Notes: generated from the letters alone by a model not told the origin. DNA of 64,000 nucleotides from Eurosta solidaginis (GCF_040869045.1 NC_090320.1:246760978-246824977); one strand, 5' to 3'; shown: positions 1 to 12,639, counted from the first letter of the stretch. Translations and numbers: made by a program.

Positions 1-445
1 TTAGCGAAAAAAAAAAGAAAGAAATTTGAGCAAACTCAACGCCATTCGTAAGAGAAAGACTTCTTCTTTAGGATGCTATGTGTGCTTAAACAAAAAAAAA
101 AAAAAAACAAAATCTGTCGTTTATATATAACCTCAAAAATAGGCAAAAACGGTGTTTTTTGCACATTTAGGTTAGGATATCTCAATATCCTGACGTGATA
201 GAGCAATTCTGCGTCCAGATTTGAATTCAGTGCATCGAAAATCTTTAGGTCTGGTTTATGATCAAATTTTTTGCCGGCCTGTGTTATTCTTTGCTGTCTC
301 GCTAACGACTGAACGATAGAGAATAAGAATACATACGTGTGAAGCAAAGTGGCTCAATTGCGCTATGACGCGCCGACCACTGGTATAGACCAGACGTCGG
401 CAAAATGAAAATGCATTTGTTAGTGAAGGCCGCGGTATAATGACA
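1..445. other. AT-rich DNA, no gene seen
   Basis: Contains only short poly-A tracts (for example around 90-107). No open frame here has coding character or splice signals. Confidence 0.5.
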
Positions 446-932
446 TTTTTCATATAGATGCGTTTAACACAAGTTTATGCATTCCAATAACATCGTCACA
501 ATCAACCAAGATGTTGCCTTTGTAAATATGAAGGAACTTCAGACTTGGCAATTGAAGTTTATTACGCCTTGTCCACTCACATACAAAATTTCGCGAAACA
601 CTGTTGTAAACATTCTCCCTATACAAAAAAAAATACTTGCTAAAATATTTTGTGTCGTATTCGATTGTAATATTGCAGTTTTTAATTGTGAAAAATGTTA
701 AAAAAGTTACCAAAGGGTGGGAAAAATAATTTCACTTGCAAAGTGTGCCAACACTCTTAGCCAAAGCAAATGTCAAATTCTTCTTCTTATGATTTGCCTG
801 GAACAAAATTGGGGAGTTGGCTACTTTTCAATATCGGATGGCGCCAGGGTCGCTCATTCTACCGTTCTCATTAAAAATATGTGCAATCTATTCATAATGC
901 ATAAGCATGTGTTAAACTCATCTATATGAAAA
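446..932. mobile_element. MITE-like element with about 38-bp terminal inverted repeats
   Basis: The left end (446-484) reads TTTTTCATATAGATG and continues with GTTTAACACA. The right end (895-932) is its reverse complement with a few mismatches. The interior has no convincing coding sequence, and the open frames on both strands share similar C-terminal residues only because the ends are palindromic. I could not define a target duplication. This looks like a non-autonomous DNA transposon of about 490 bp. Confidence 0.55.
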
Positions 933-2091
933 ACTGCTTATGTGTCGGACCTACGAGAGTTGCGCAAATCACATGATGCATCGTTTTGTGTTGTTGATTC
1001 GCTTATTAGCAAGCAAGGTAAAATTGATCGAATTACGGTTAATTCGACCGAGTTCTTTGTCAAGCGAACAAATTAGTTTAATCATTTCAACAGAAGAGGA
1101 ATTGTCGCTCTTAAGTTAACAAAATTCTGTAAAATTGACAGATTCCTAATCAATCTAACTGATTTTTGGGTAACACAACTGATCTCACTGGTCATTTCAA
1201 CAGCGATCAACAGTCAATACATGAGCAAATTTCAAAGAGAACTCTACGCTCACTACGCTCTCTACTTTGTACTTATGACGATGGTGCCACTTGTTTAAAA
1301 AAAACACCAAAATAAGAAAACCACCAAATCGAAAAAACACACAAAATGGGAAAAGAACAAAATACTAGTTTTTCAGTTATCAATACAAAACGAAAAACCC
1401 TTTTTGAATTTACTGTGCAAAAAATTATGAGATACCGGGACACATATTTATTGGGTACAATTTTCCAACTTCTCCTCCAAGCGAAATGCAAAATTGCGCC
1501 CCTTGTTGCAAAAGTTTTGTTTGAACGAACATGATTTTTCCAAAGTTAGTAACATTTTGTTCAAGTTTTTAAGAATTTTCACTCATGCGAATGTATCCAA
1601 TAAGATAGTAAAAACATCCTTTTTTAATGTTGATGTTTCCGACAACATAAAACTTTGAGTTGTTTTGGAATCGTTTCTTAAAGTGTTACGAAAATTAATC
1701 TTACCGAATTACATGTAAAGTTACACCTGTGGTGAATTACCTTCCTGCGATTTGATTCTTTACTTTTCTATAACTTAAAAGTTCTCTGTTTAAAATGTTA
1801 TGTCAAACATTTATACTAAAAGTTTTATTCGAAACAATCAAGTGTGGCAACTACATGCGAGAGAAGAAATTGAGAATGAGCTGAGCTGCAACTGAAAGAA
1901 TTGAGAAACAGTTGTGTGACTACTATTTTCATTTCTGTTTGCAAAGCGAAGTTCAAAATTATAAATTAAATAAATTATAAAATATAAAATTTGGTGAAAG
2001 TGCGTTTAATAAAACAAAATAATAAAGTGTATAATGTTTAATGTCTGCCAGCATATTTGATGTGCGCCCAATTGAAGTTCGGTTAGTAAGT
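933..2091. other. Non-coding AT-rich DNA
   Basis: No gene, known element or clear repeat recognised. A few short poly-A and poly-T tracts are present. Confidence 0.4.
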
Positions 2092-2390
2092 GCCACCGTG
2101 GTGTGATGGTAGCGTGATCCGCCTACCACACCGAATGCCCTGGGTTCACACAGAAGACAATTTTTCTAAGCGGAGTTGCCCCTCGGCAGTGTTTGGCAAG
2201 CACTCCGAGTGTATTTCTGCCATGAAAACTCATCTACCTTGCAGATGCCGTTCGGAGTCGGCATAAAACAAGTAGGTCCCGTCCCGCCAATTTGTAAGAA
2301 AAATTAAAAAGGAGCACGACGCAAATTGGAAGAGAAGCTCGGCCTAAAATCTCTTGGGAGTTTATCGCGCCTTACATTTATTTATTTATG
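2092..2390 (+). mobile_element. tRNA-derived SINE, copy 1
   Basis: The head resembles a tRNA with an internal RNA polymerase III promoter: an A-box-like GTGTGATGGTAGCGTG near 2101-2116 and a B-box-like GGGTTCACA near 2142-2150. The body continues with CCCCTCGGCAGTGTTTGGCA and ends in an ATTTATTTATTT tail near 2374-2388. Three more copies of the same family occur at 6290, 9473 and 37773. The T-arm side of this copy carries a deletion compared with the copy at 37773. No clear target duplication is visible. Confidence 0.75.
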
Positions 2391-2877
2391 TGGCAACATA
2401 GGTACTTTCGTACAAAGTTGTCGCAACAACTTTTTTTGTTTATTTCTACTAAAACGGTCAACTACGAATTAACGATTTGTGCGCAGTTGATTCAACATCT
2501 TGTTGCGATGGATAAAAATTTACAGAAATTTTGGTTGAATTTACCCGTATTTCAGTTGATTTTACTAGTCTTTTTTTTCAGTGTATGCGTTTGTGGTTTT
2601 TTGCGCATTCAGCAACCGGTAATTGTTGACCATTTCCTGCCACAACAAAATGACAACTTAATGCCGCAATTTAGAAAAAAAAACTTTTTTAACCCAGAAA
2701 TATATGTTCTGAATATTAAGTGCCGCCTTAGTAAAATGAACCTACATTACATCCCTTAGTACAATATAAATATACACTAATGCAATTTTTATGAACACCT
2801 AATGGTTAATATCACTTTCCATATGTTATATATATATAATAAGATTTAAATATTTTGAAAAAAACGGTGTTTTTTTT
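2391..2877. other. Unassigned sequence with a 123-codon open frame
   Basis: A plus-strand frame is open from 2388 to 2759 and would encode a protein with one hydrophobic stretch. It begins inside the SINE tail, has no recognised domain, and ends in low-complexity sequence. I treat it as chance. Confidence 0.3.
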
Positions 2878-3233
2878 TCAAAATGCTATAACTTTTTCAA
2901 AAATTTACCGTTTGGGATCATTTTTTTTTTTTTTTAAAATATGTTTTTAAATATACTTTTCGGAAAAAATACAAAAAAAAATTTAAAGTTTTTATTTTCA
3001 ATTAAATAAAAAAAAAAAATTCTCGGCCCACTCCGGGATTATTGGAGATGATTGCAGAATTGATTGAAGTTTTTTTATGAGAAAAAAAGGGCGAAATTCG
3101 AAAAATCTCGAAAAACTACAAAAAAAAAATTTAAAAATTTTTTTGAATTTTTTCCGAAAAGTACATTTAAAAACAAATTAAAAAAAAAAAGATCCCAAAC
3201 GGTCAATTTTTGAAAAAGTTATAGCATTTTGAA
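2878..3233. repeat. Long imperfect palindrome (MITE-like)
   Basis: The arm at 2878-2971 (containing CAAAATGCTATAACTTTTTC, ACCGTTTGGGATC and CTTTTCGGAAAAAA) matches the reverse complement of 3148-3233. The spacer of about 175 bp holds the only GC-rich segment (TCTCGGCCCACTCCGGGA). The single-stranded form would fold into a hairpin. No open frame is associated, so it is probably a non-autonomous inverted-repeat element. Confidence 0.65.
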
Positions 3234-4084
3234 AACCAAAACGGTGTTTTTTTTAAATTTATAACTTTTTTGGATGAAAAAATTTGAAAAACTTCTGAAA
3301 AACGTCTTTCGTAAGCTAGAAAAAGAAGAAAAACTTTCAGCCAATTCTAAAGGGGCTGGTTCAAAATTGGTCGAAATGGGATGGAATACCCCATATATAC
3401 TAGTATAAGTTTTATTTGAGCTCTTTACTTCAGTGCGTTTTGTAAATACAAAGTTCCAGTCCCATATTAAACACAGAAATTAACATAATTGCAAATTTAT
3501 TGCTTTTCTCAACAGTTTTCTCCAACGTCCTCTTTTGTCATTAGTGTGCCTGTGTTCTTTTTATGAGATTTTTGTTGCACTTCTGAGCTATAATAAATGC
3601 ATAACCATAAAATTATTATACACACACACATGCACACATTTATAAAAAAAATGAACTATCTGCATAAGTAAGAGTGAAAATGTATGTTTACTTGGGCGTA
3701 ATTGATTACAGGAAATAGTCCACACACACACATAAACTTGTATATTAGAGTGTACCTTGCGAAAGAAGCTTGTAACCGTAAAAAAGGCGAATTTTCACAT
3801 ATCTTTGCGTCATATTTATTTTCAAAAATCTCTACAAATTTTGATCTCAAACGCATTTAAAATTACAAAAATTGGTCAGATAACAAAAAAGTTATAAAAT
3901 AGAAGAAGTGCCGAGCTTTCAATTGCGTACCAAATTTACAACTTTTTATTATGAATTTTTGGAAATCTTTGAAGTACACGAGCTTGTAGCTCATTCAATT
4001 TGACTTTAAGGACGTGCAAAATTCAAAACTCCATCAACTTCTGCTTAATTTTGGATTTTTTTGTTTGTTGTGTTTTTAATTGGC
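3234..4084. other. Non-coding AT-rich DNA
   Basis: Contains short CA/TG microsatellite tracts (3620-3640, 3720-3732). No gene recognised. Confidence 0.4.
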
Positions 4085-5339
4085 GCTTAACCGTCTAAAC
4101 AGTTATGGCCGGCCAACAAGGTGCGCCAGTCGCTCCTTCGCTCCGCCAACCGGTGCCAATTGGTCACATCAAGGGAGTTTAAATCGTTTTCCACCTGGCC
4201 TTCCAACGGAGTGGCGGCCGCCCTCTACCTCTCCTTCCATAGGCGGGTTCCGATAGAAACACTTTATTGGCCGGAGCATCATCTTTCATTCGCATAAATG
4301 GCCTAGCCAGCGCAGCCGCTGCGTATTAATTCGCTGGACTATGTGGATGTCTGCGTAGAGCTCGTAGAGCTCATCATTAAATCTTCTTTGGTACTCGCCA
4401 TCGCCAACGCGTAGAGGTCCATAAATCTTTCGAAGAACTTTTCTCTCGAACACTCCCAAAGCCGCTTCATCTGCTGTTGTCATGGTCCATGCTTCTACCC
4501 CATATAGCAGGACGGGTACGATAAATGACTTGTAGAATATGATTTTCGTTCGCCAAGAGAGGACTTTACTTTTCAATTGCCTACATAGTCCAAAGCAGCA
4601 TTTATTGGCATGATTGATTCTTCGCTGGATTTCAGTGCTGATGTTGTTGCTAGTGTTGATGGTGGTTCCCAAATAAACGAAGTCTTTTACTATTAAGAAA
4701 TTATGGCTGCCAACAGTAGCGTGGTTGCCAAGGCGCGTATGCGCTAACTCTTTGCTAGATGACAGCAGGTACTTCGTTTTATCCTCATTCACCTTCAAAC
4801 CCATCTTTACCGCTTCTTTTTCCAGTTTGGAGTAAGCAGAACTAACGGGCGGGTGTTTAGGCCGATTATATCAATGTCATCAGCATATGCCAGTAATTGC
4901 ACGCTTTTGTAGAATATGGTTCCAGTGCGGTTAATTTCTGCAGCTAGTAAAATTTTCTCCAGCATCAAGTTAAAGAAATCGCACGATAGGGAGTCACCCT
5001 GTATGAAACCTCGTTTAGTTTCGAACGGCTCGCAGAGGTCCTTCCCAATTCTGACTGAGCTGATGGTCTTGCTGAACGTCATTTTGCACAGCCGTATAAG
5101 TTTTGCGGGGAAACCATATTCAGACATAGGGGCATATAGGCAGCTCGTTTTCGTGCTGTTGAAGGCGGCTTTAAAATCGACGAAGAGGTGATGTGTGTCG
5201 ATTCTCTTTTCACGGGTTTTTCCAAGATTTGGCGCATTGTGAAAATCTGGTCGATGGTAGATTTACCAGGTCCAAAGCCGCACTGATAAGGTCCAATCAG
5301 CCGGTTCACGGTGGGCTTCAATCTTTCTATCACTTCCAC
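4085..5339 (-). pseudogene. LINE reverse transcriptase remnant (copy A), frameshifted and 5'-truncated
   Basis: Read on the minus strand, this is the C-terminal half of the RT of a non-LTR retrotransposon, the enzyme for target-primed reverse transcription. It lies in three frames. 5339-5190 has GPYQCGFGPGKSTIDQIFTM. 5127-4807 has the palm motifs KRGFIQGDSLSCDFFN and the catalytic LLAYADD. 4804-4286 has the thumb and downstream region (KVNEDKTKYLL, PVLLYGVEAWT, FERKVLRKIYGP, RLRWLGH). Frame changes near 5190 and 4806 disable it. A probable 3' untranslated part extends to 4085 and contains GGCGCTTAACCG, which recurs at the related remains at 24120 and 43850. The endonuclease domain is absent. 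The clade cannot be set without a tree. Confidence 0.85.
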
Positions 5340-6289
5340 ACGTTTAGAAATTTCGTCGTAAATCTTTAACCATTGATGGGCCTACTCCAGTTTTTAATCT
5401 CGTGTTTGGAATACTTAAACTCTTTAAAAGTACTATAAAGTTCTTGAATAAAATTTGGTGGTCATTTCATAAAAAAATACGAGTCGAATTTAAAACAGTT
5501 TTAAAACCAATCCAAAAAATAAACAAATATTGTTTAAAGTACTCGGGACAGGATTTGAAACTTAATTCCATGGCGGAAAGATACAAGGTAGCAGAATGGG
5601 ACAGCTGATTATAAACTTTTTTATTTCATTTAATACATCAACTTCCGGCGCCGTACGATTTTGACATTTGTCCATCGAATTTACAAAAACAAAGTACACG
5701 GCATTTTTATTTATGTTTGTAGGTATATCACCATGCTGCCACATTGTATCGTTCCGCCCTGCTTAATTCTTTGTAAAAATGTCAAGAAAATCTAAATAAA
5801 AATTGTTTTCAGCCTAAAATATTCGAAAAATGTATTTTTCATAAGAACTCAGAAAACGTCCATAAAAAAACCTCAAGAAATTAGTTTATTTGTTTGAAGA
5901 CAGCGTCGTTTTTGGAAAAACGGGAATATGTATGAAATTTTAGTTTGTATTTAATTCCCTTATATGTATTCCCTTTTACAAATTTGCTTCTTTTTTCACT
6001 CAAGCGATTTGTTATTTTGTCAGTCGTTATGATGCGAGTGTGGCGCTCTGAAGGTGGTTAGCAGCCAACCAATAAACTCATCATAAGCAACATTTTGATC
6101 CCACAATGCAGAATTCATTTTGTTAGGAGCATTCGTGATCGCTATTTATGTAGTTACATTGTATGCATTTCTTGAGATATTTGGGTGTACATACATATGT
6201 ACATATATAAATGTATGTAGACGCATACATACGTACACATTTGAACAAGTATATATTTGATAGTTATACTATTGTTGTCAAGGGGGTTT
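5340..6289. other. Non-coding DNA
   Basis: No gene or element recognised. A short TACATA-rich stretch lies at 6187-6235. Confidence 0.4.
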
Positions 6290-6478
6290 ATACAGAGAGC
6301 TTTTCATGGCAGAAATACACCCGGAGCGCTTGCCAAACACTGCCGAGGGGCGACCCCGCTTAGAAAAACTTTGAAAAACTTTATTTGTAAAATTTTGATG
6401 TTGCTTTGCCCGGGGTGTGAACCCAGGGCATACGGTGTGGCAGGCAGAGCACACTACCATCACACCACGGTGGCCGCC
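6290..6478 (-). mobile_element. tRNA-derived SINE, copy 2 (truncated)
   Basis: Minus-strand copy of the SINE family. The tRNA-like head is at 6478-6405 (reverse complement of CACACCACGGTGGCC and of the B-box region ending at 6420) and the body reaches AGAGCTTTTCATGGCAG at 6290. The last third, including the AT-rich tail, is missing. Confidence 0.75.
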
Positions 6479-7270
6479 AGTATTTATAATTACCCTTGTT
6501 TGAATTTCAAACAGTATAGTTTTGAATGCAAACTAAACTAGTTTATACATATGTATGAAGCTATGAGGATTTAAATCCAATCCAAGTTCTGCGCTATCGT
6601 TTTCCTAATTATCTGACAAGTACCAAGTATGCCGTACTAAAAGCTTTTGAATTTAGATTCAAACGTTTAACTGTGTATATAATGAACGAAGAAAAACTGT
6701 TTTCATTTATGTTATATTTTAGTCTGTGGCTCTGTTTTAATGGACCGTTTTCTAATATTGAAAAAGCAACCAATTAAAGGAAAAGGAGTAAAGCTTTCTA
6801 AATAAACCTTTGTTAAATAAATTAAATTAAAAAATTTAAAGGGATATGAACACCTGAAATGTATAAAATTCGTCCTTTTCAGCACTGCCAGTTCCTTGTG
6901 CAACCTTTATCTCTTTAAAGATTGGCATAAGGCTTTGGATATACTCGTATTTGCGTTATTCGCATTTTTCTAGGGTGGTGAGATTGAGAATCCAAACACT
7001 TTATTTTTTTCCAACGAAGGGCCACCCTAATGTATATGGTAACTTTTAGCCAGCAAGTTCGTTGCTTAAGTCTTTTGTTACATATGTACCAGTTGTTTGC
7101 AGATATTATTGTGCGTGCTTATAAAGCGTTTAAATATTATTATTGTTGTATCAAACTCTTGTGAACGGATGTCAAAATTGGTGGGAAAATGTATCGCATT
7201 CATCATATCCTCTCTTACCGATAAATATCTGTTTATGTTGCTAGAACTCAAAAAAAAAAAAAAAAAAAAA
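6479..7270. other. Non-coding AT-rich DNA ending in a poly-A tract
   Basis: No gene recognised. A poly-A run (7251-7271) directly borders the Helentron copy that follows. Confidence 0.4.
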
Positions 7271-9472
7271 ACAAGTAAGGAAGGTTAAGTTCGGGTGTAA
7301 CCGAACATTACATACTCAGTTGAGAGCTATGGTGACAACATAAGGGAAAATAACCATGTGGGAAAATGAATCGAGGGTAACCCTGGAATGTGTTTGTATG
7401 GCATGTGTATCAAATGAAAGGCATTAAAGAGTATTTTATGAGGGAGTGGGCCATAGTTCTATAGGTGGACGCCATTTAGGGATATCGCCATAAAGGTGGA
7501 TCAGGGTTGACTCTAGAATTTGTTTGTACGATATGGGTATCAAACGAAAGGTTTTAATGAGTATTTTAAAAGGGAGTGATCCTTAGTTCCATAGGTGGAC
7601 GCCGTTTCGAGATATCGCCATATAGGTTGACCAGGGGTGACCTAGAATTTGTTTGTACGATATGGGTATCAAACGAAAGGTGTTAATGAGTATTTTAAAA
7701 GGGAGTGGGCCTTAGTTCTATAGGTGGATGCCTTTTCGAGATATCGCCATGAAGGTGGACCAGAGGTTACTCTAGACTTTGTTTGTACGATATGGGTATC
7801 AAATGAAAGTTGCTGATGAGTATTTTAAAAGGGCGTGGGGCTTAGTTCTATAGGAGGACGCATTTTTGAGACATCGCGATAAAGGTGGACCAGGGGTGAC
7901 TCTAGAATGTGCTTGTACGATATGGGTATCAAATTAAAGGTATTAATGAGGGTTTTATAAGGGAGTGGTGGTAGTTGTATAGGTGGTCGCCTTTTCGAGA
8001 TATCGCCATGGAGGTGGACCAGGGGTGACTCTAGGCTTTGTTTGTACGATATGGGTATCAAACTAAAGGTATTAATGAGGGATTTAAAAGAGAGTGGTGG
8101 TAGTTGTATATGTGAAGGCCTTTTCCAGATATCGACCAAAATGTGGACCAGGGTGACCCAGAACATTATCTGTTGGATACCGCTAATTTATTTATATATG
8201 TGATACCACGAACAGTATTCCTGTCAAGATTTCAAGGGTTTTTTTATTTCGCCCTGCAGAAGTTTTTAATTTTCTTCTACTTAGTGTGGTAGGTGTCACA
8301 CCCATTTTACAAAGTTTTTTCTAAGGTTATATTTTGCGTCAATAAACCAATCCAATTACCACGTTTCATCCCTTTTTTCGTATTTGGTATAGTATTATGG
8401 CATTTTTTTCATTTTTCCAAATTTTCGATATCGAAAAAGTGGGCGTGCTCATAGTCGGATTTCGGCCATTTTTTATACCAACTCAAAGCGAGTTCGGATA
8501 AGTTCGTGAACTAAGTTCAGTAAAGATATGTCGATTTTTGCTAAAGTTATCGTGTTAGCGGCCGAGAGGAAGGACAGACGGTCGACTGTGTATAAAAACT
8601 GTGCGTGGCTTCAACCGATTTCGCCCTTTTTCACAAAAATAAGTTATCGTCCTAGAATCTCAGCCCCTACCAAATTTCAGAAGGATTGGTAAATTTTTGT
8701 TAGACTTATGGCATTAAAAGTATTCTAGACAAATTAAATGAAAAAGGGCGGAGCCACGCCCATTTTGAAATTTTCTTTTATTTTTGTATTTTGTTGCATC
8801 ATAGCATTACTGGAGTTGAATGTTGACATACTTTACTTATATACTGTAAAGATATAAAATTTTTTGTTAAAATTTTACTTTAAAAAATTTTTTTTTAAAG
8901 TGGGCGTGGTAGTTCTCCGAATTTGCAAATTTTTATTAAGCATACATATAGTAATAGGAGTAACGTTCCTACCAAATTTCATCATGATATCTTCAACGAC
9001 TGCCAAATTACAGCTTGCAAAACTTTTAAATTACCTTCTTTTAAAAGTGGGCGGTGCCATGCCAATATTTTACTAGTTTTCTATTCTGCGTCATAGGTTC
9101 AACTCACCTACCAAGTTTCATCGCTTTATCCATCTTTGCTAATGAATTATCGCACTTTTTCGGTTTTTCGAAATTTTCGATATCGAAAAAGTGGGCGTGG
9201 ATATAGTCCGATATCGTTCGTTTTAAATAGCGATCTGAGATGAGTGCTCAGTAACCTACATACCAAATTTCATCAAGTTACCTCAAAATTTACTCAAGTT
9301 ATCGTGTTAATGGACGGACGGACGGACATGGCTCAATCAAATTTTTTTCGATCCTGATGATTTTGATATATGGAAGCCTATATCTATCTTGATTCCTTTA
9401 TACCTGTCCAACCAACCGTTATCCAATCAAAGTTAATATACTCTGTGAGCTCTGCTCCACTGAGTGTAAAAA
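7271..9472 (-). mobile_element. DINE-1/Helentron-like non-autonomous element, copy A
   Basis: The 3' terminus lies at 7271 and the 5' terminus at about 9472. Reading inward from each end, both carry the same subterminal motif ATACTCAGTTGAG or a near match (7311-7323; the 5' copy near 9456-9466 has mismatches). The 3' end has a hairpin, GTTCGG-GTGTAA-CCGAAC, at 7289-7306, lying 18 bp from the terminus. A (GGAC)n microsatellite lies at 9311-9328. About five to six 130-bp tandem repeats fill 7425-8160. These are the hallmarks of Helentron-associated elements: subterminal inverted repeats, 3' hairpin, GTCY-type microsatellite, central tandem repeats. No Rep or helicase gene is present. The class call is inference from structure. 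Confidence 0.65.
7425..8160. repeat. 130-bp central tandem repeats of Helentron copy A
   Basis: Successive units start with GGTGGACCAGG or a variant at about 7494, 7625, 7755, 7884, 8014 and 8142, giving a period of 129-131 bp. Each unit contains GATATGGGTATCAAA, GAGTATTTTAAAAGGGAGTG and GAGATATCGCCAT. The open frame on the opposite strand is a by-product of the repeat. Confidence 0.85.
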
Positions 9473-9824
9473 TAAATGTAAGGCGCGATAACCTCCGAAG
9501 AGATCTAAGGCCGAGCTTCTCTTCCAATTTGCGTCGTGCTCCTTATGATTTTCCCTACAAATTGGCCGTACGGGACCTACATGTTTTATGCCGACTCCGA
9601 ACGGCATCTGAAAGGCAGATGAGTTTTCACTGAGAGCTTTTCATGACAGAAATACATTCGGAGCGGTTGCCAAACACTGCCGAGGGGCGACCCCGCTTAG
9701 AAAAATTGTCTTTTAATTGTAAAACCTTATTTCTAAAACTTTGGTGTTGCCTTTCCCGGGGTGCGAACCCGGGGCATACGGTGTGGTAGGCGGAGCACGC
9801 TACGATCACACCACGCTGGCTGCC
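9473..9824 (-). mobile_element. tRNA-derived SINE, copy 3
   Basis: Nearly complete minus-strand copy. The tail side is at 9473-9500 (reverse complement of the family's GCGCCTTACATTTAT end), the body contains GCCAAACACTGCCGAGGGGC at 9669-9688, and the tRNA-like head is at 9824-9755. It abuts the 5' end of Helentron copy A with no spacer, so one may have inserted at the edge of the other. Confidence 0.8.
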
Positions 9825-10429
9825 GTGTGCTTGCGAATAGTGCTAACTTCAACTCTTATTATTGTAAAATGAATATTAATGCTGCGTTAGAATTAGATGC
9901 ATACCCACCATCTTAAGTTATTTCAGGAAGGTAAAATAAGAAATGAATTTTTTCGGTAGAAACATCTTTAGAGTAAGAGCGCTAAAGAAATTTGGCTAAC
10001 GATGCTTTACGAAACAAGAAGAATACTTCGGAACAAAAGTAAACTCCTCACAAATCTACACAAATTTATGCGTAGGGACTTTTTTAGTTCAAAATTAAAC
10101 AACGTTAAAAACTTTACAACATTACAATTACTTAAATATGTAATTGTGTTTCTACAATAACGTATGGACAACTATTTGACTACAAGCAATAAATGCCTAC
10201 TAATAGATTGTTTTATCGTTTGGTTTTTGTATGAGCCACTGATGTCATCAGTGTTTTGAGCATAGGTGCTTAAAAAAACAGCAAAAAGAATCACCTTTAA
10301 AGATAATTCCTTTAATGCGAAGTGTTAGAGAGAAATTTCGAACCCCTTTTTGTTTGCCTGGTTTATATATTAAAATATCATATCCAATTCGCTTGCAAGT
10401 ATTCTTTGAATACATATCTGCTAGTCACT
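9825..10429. other. Non-coding AT-rich DNA
   Basis: No gene or element recognised. Confidence 0.4.
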
Positions 10430-10945
10430 TTCGATGGGCGAATATTATCGATGCAAGAATATTTCGATAACATACCGATAGTTTGCCGAATACAAATCGA
10501 TCACGTTTCTTTAACAATTAGATATATTTCCGAAAAGAAGTAGATAGCTTTTCGATAAAAAAAATTATATTTTTGCGGTAAAAAATGTATAACTTGTGGC
10601 TAACAAATCTACAAATTTCCATAAAAAATTTACACCTTTCGGTAAAACATCGATAATTTTCCGATAATAAATCGGAACATTTTCGATAAGAAATCTACAC
10701 TTTTGAGATAAAAAATCGATAGCTTAACGATAAAAATCTATACTTTTGCAACAACAAATGGATAAATTTTCAATGACAAATCGATTGCTTTTCGATAACA
10801 ACTCTTCGACAACAAACCGAAAACCTTTCAATAACAAATCGATAAATTTGCGATAATGAATTGAAAAAAGAACGATACTGTTTGATAAGAAAACGATATT
10901 TTTAGAAAACAAACCGATAACTTTTCGATAACAAATCGTGTAATA
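10430..10945. repeat. Degenerate minisatellite rich in CGATAA
   Basis: Dozens of diverged copies of a roughly 20-27 bp unit built around AAATCGATAACTTTTCGATA. The palindromic hexamer ATCGAT and CGATAA recur throughout. Copies are diverged, so this is an old array. The antisense open frame at 10724-10951 is a by-product. Confidence 0.7.
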
Positions 10946-12639
10946 TGCCACGACAAATTTATATGGCGAACAGTTCGAAAGAAATAGTCCGAAAATAGTA
11001 GCTATTATAATCCCGAAATTATCTTGAAATAGTTTTGGAGCGAACTCAAGTGTTCTATAATGGAATCAAAATTGACCCGGAATAATCCGACATACTCGCG
11101 CAAATAATCCAGAAATGTTCCAAAAGTAACAGCGGTAGAGGTATTGCACACAGACGATTAAAAATGAAAAAGAGAACTGGAGCTAGGCTGTACTCTCACT
11201 TTTAGACTGTGTCGATATCACTTTAGAGCCCTTAGACGCTGGTATAATTTCGAAATTATTAAGTAATAGCTCCTAAATGATCCCAAGATAATTTCGTAAA
11301 GATCACGATCTCGATCAGAACTTTCGTGCAAATAATCACGGGGTGGCCAACCAATTTCGCTTAACCTAACCTACAAAATTTTTATAATTCGTTTAATTTT
11401 TTTGCGTACATAAATTTAGTTAATTCTACTTCTTCAGTAACCTGCTTCGAAATAGCCCAATAAAAATACTTAAAACAACATACGACTGTTATTTTAAGTT
11501 TTTATGCAAATTTTTATGTTCGCGCCCACCAAAAAAAATTGAATTTAGTAAGCACTTCGCATTTCCAGTTATACTAAATATTTATGTACGCAGTAACAAC
11601 TAAAGAGGGGCATAAATGTCAACAAGTAATGCGATAGAAGCAAAAAAAAAAATAATAAAAATTTATAAAATAGAACGAAGAGTAACGGACCAACCGGGTG
11701 TCAAGCAGGCTAATGGCAATTTGTACGTCGGTCTGTGTGTGTGTGAGTGCATTTAGTTGTTTGCCGACAAGTACTTGACAGAAACATATTGACTAAATAT
11801 AAAGTTGTCGCCTTTACAAATGAGGCGATGGGGATTTTTATTTTTTTTGTTTATGTTTTGTTGTTATTGAGTCTATGCAACGTTTTATGAGGCTCCGACC
11901 AGTCAGAAAACAGCCGATGAACCGTAAACAGTTAAGTTGACAATTTATATGACAACAGGTATTTGTTCTATGTGCTGGCAGTGGGTGGCAAAGCGTTTTT
12001 GTTTTTTATTTATTTTTTTCTTCTTTTTAACTTTTGTATAGTTTTTGTTGTTTTCAGAGCTTGCAGTTGCACAAAATGAGTGGTTATGAAGGCAGAAGAT
12101 TGGTATATGGTGCACAGTGCGCAACGTCTGGTGTACTCGCAATGCCCAACACTTTGTATAGCTTTTGTTATTTTCTTTAAAAGTTATCCAGACAAATGAA
12201 ATACTATGACAAGATGAGACGCACCACGGCGTCAATACTTCGTCGCACTCTTAGAGTAAGCTTTTTTGGTCGGGTTTTTAATCTGCATTTATTGTTGTCC
12301 AAAATCATGAGGTCTTCGCTTTAGCAAGAAACTTGACGCTGTTCCCGGACTAAAGCCGCCTGCATAAGGCACTTACTGTTCAGAGGATATGATGTGCTTT
12401 TCTCCAACTGCATGCTCTATGCTTCTTACGAGTGGTAACCAAGAACTGCATTGCCTAGACAGCTTCAAGAAGCAACTTCGAGAAGCTATTTTTTTCATAC
12501 TGTTTTTCCTATGTAAAGGTCGAACAAGCCCAAGTTTTTTGAAAGAAGTGGTAGAAAGTAACTCCAAAGAAACTTAATGTGCAGAAGGTCGGAAGCACAG
12601 TATAGGCGGTAAATGGTAGGTTCGGAGACTAGGCAGCAT
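10946..12639. other. Non-coding DNA
   Basis: No recognised gene. Short runs of unrelated open frames lack domains and splice signals I can defend. Confidence 0.35.

Noticed and set aside
2388..2759. 123-codon plus-strand frame with a hydrophobic stretch
   Set aside because: It starts in a SINE tail, has no splice or conservation evidence, and ends in low-complexity sequence.
10430..10945. CRISPR-like array of direct repeats
   Set aside because: The units are diverged without unique spacers of constant length, and the genome is eukaryotic.
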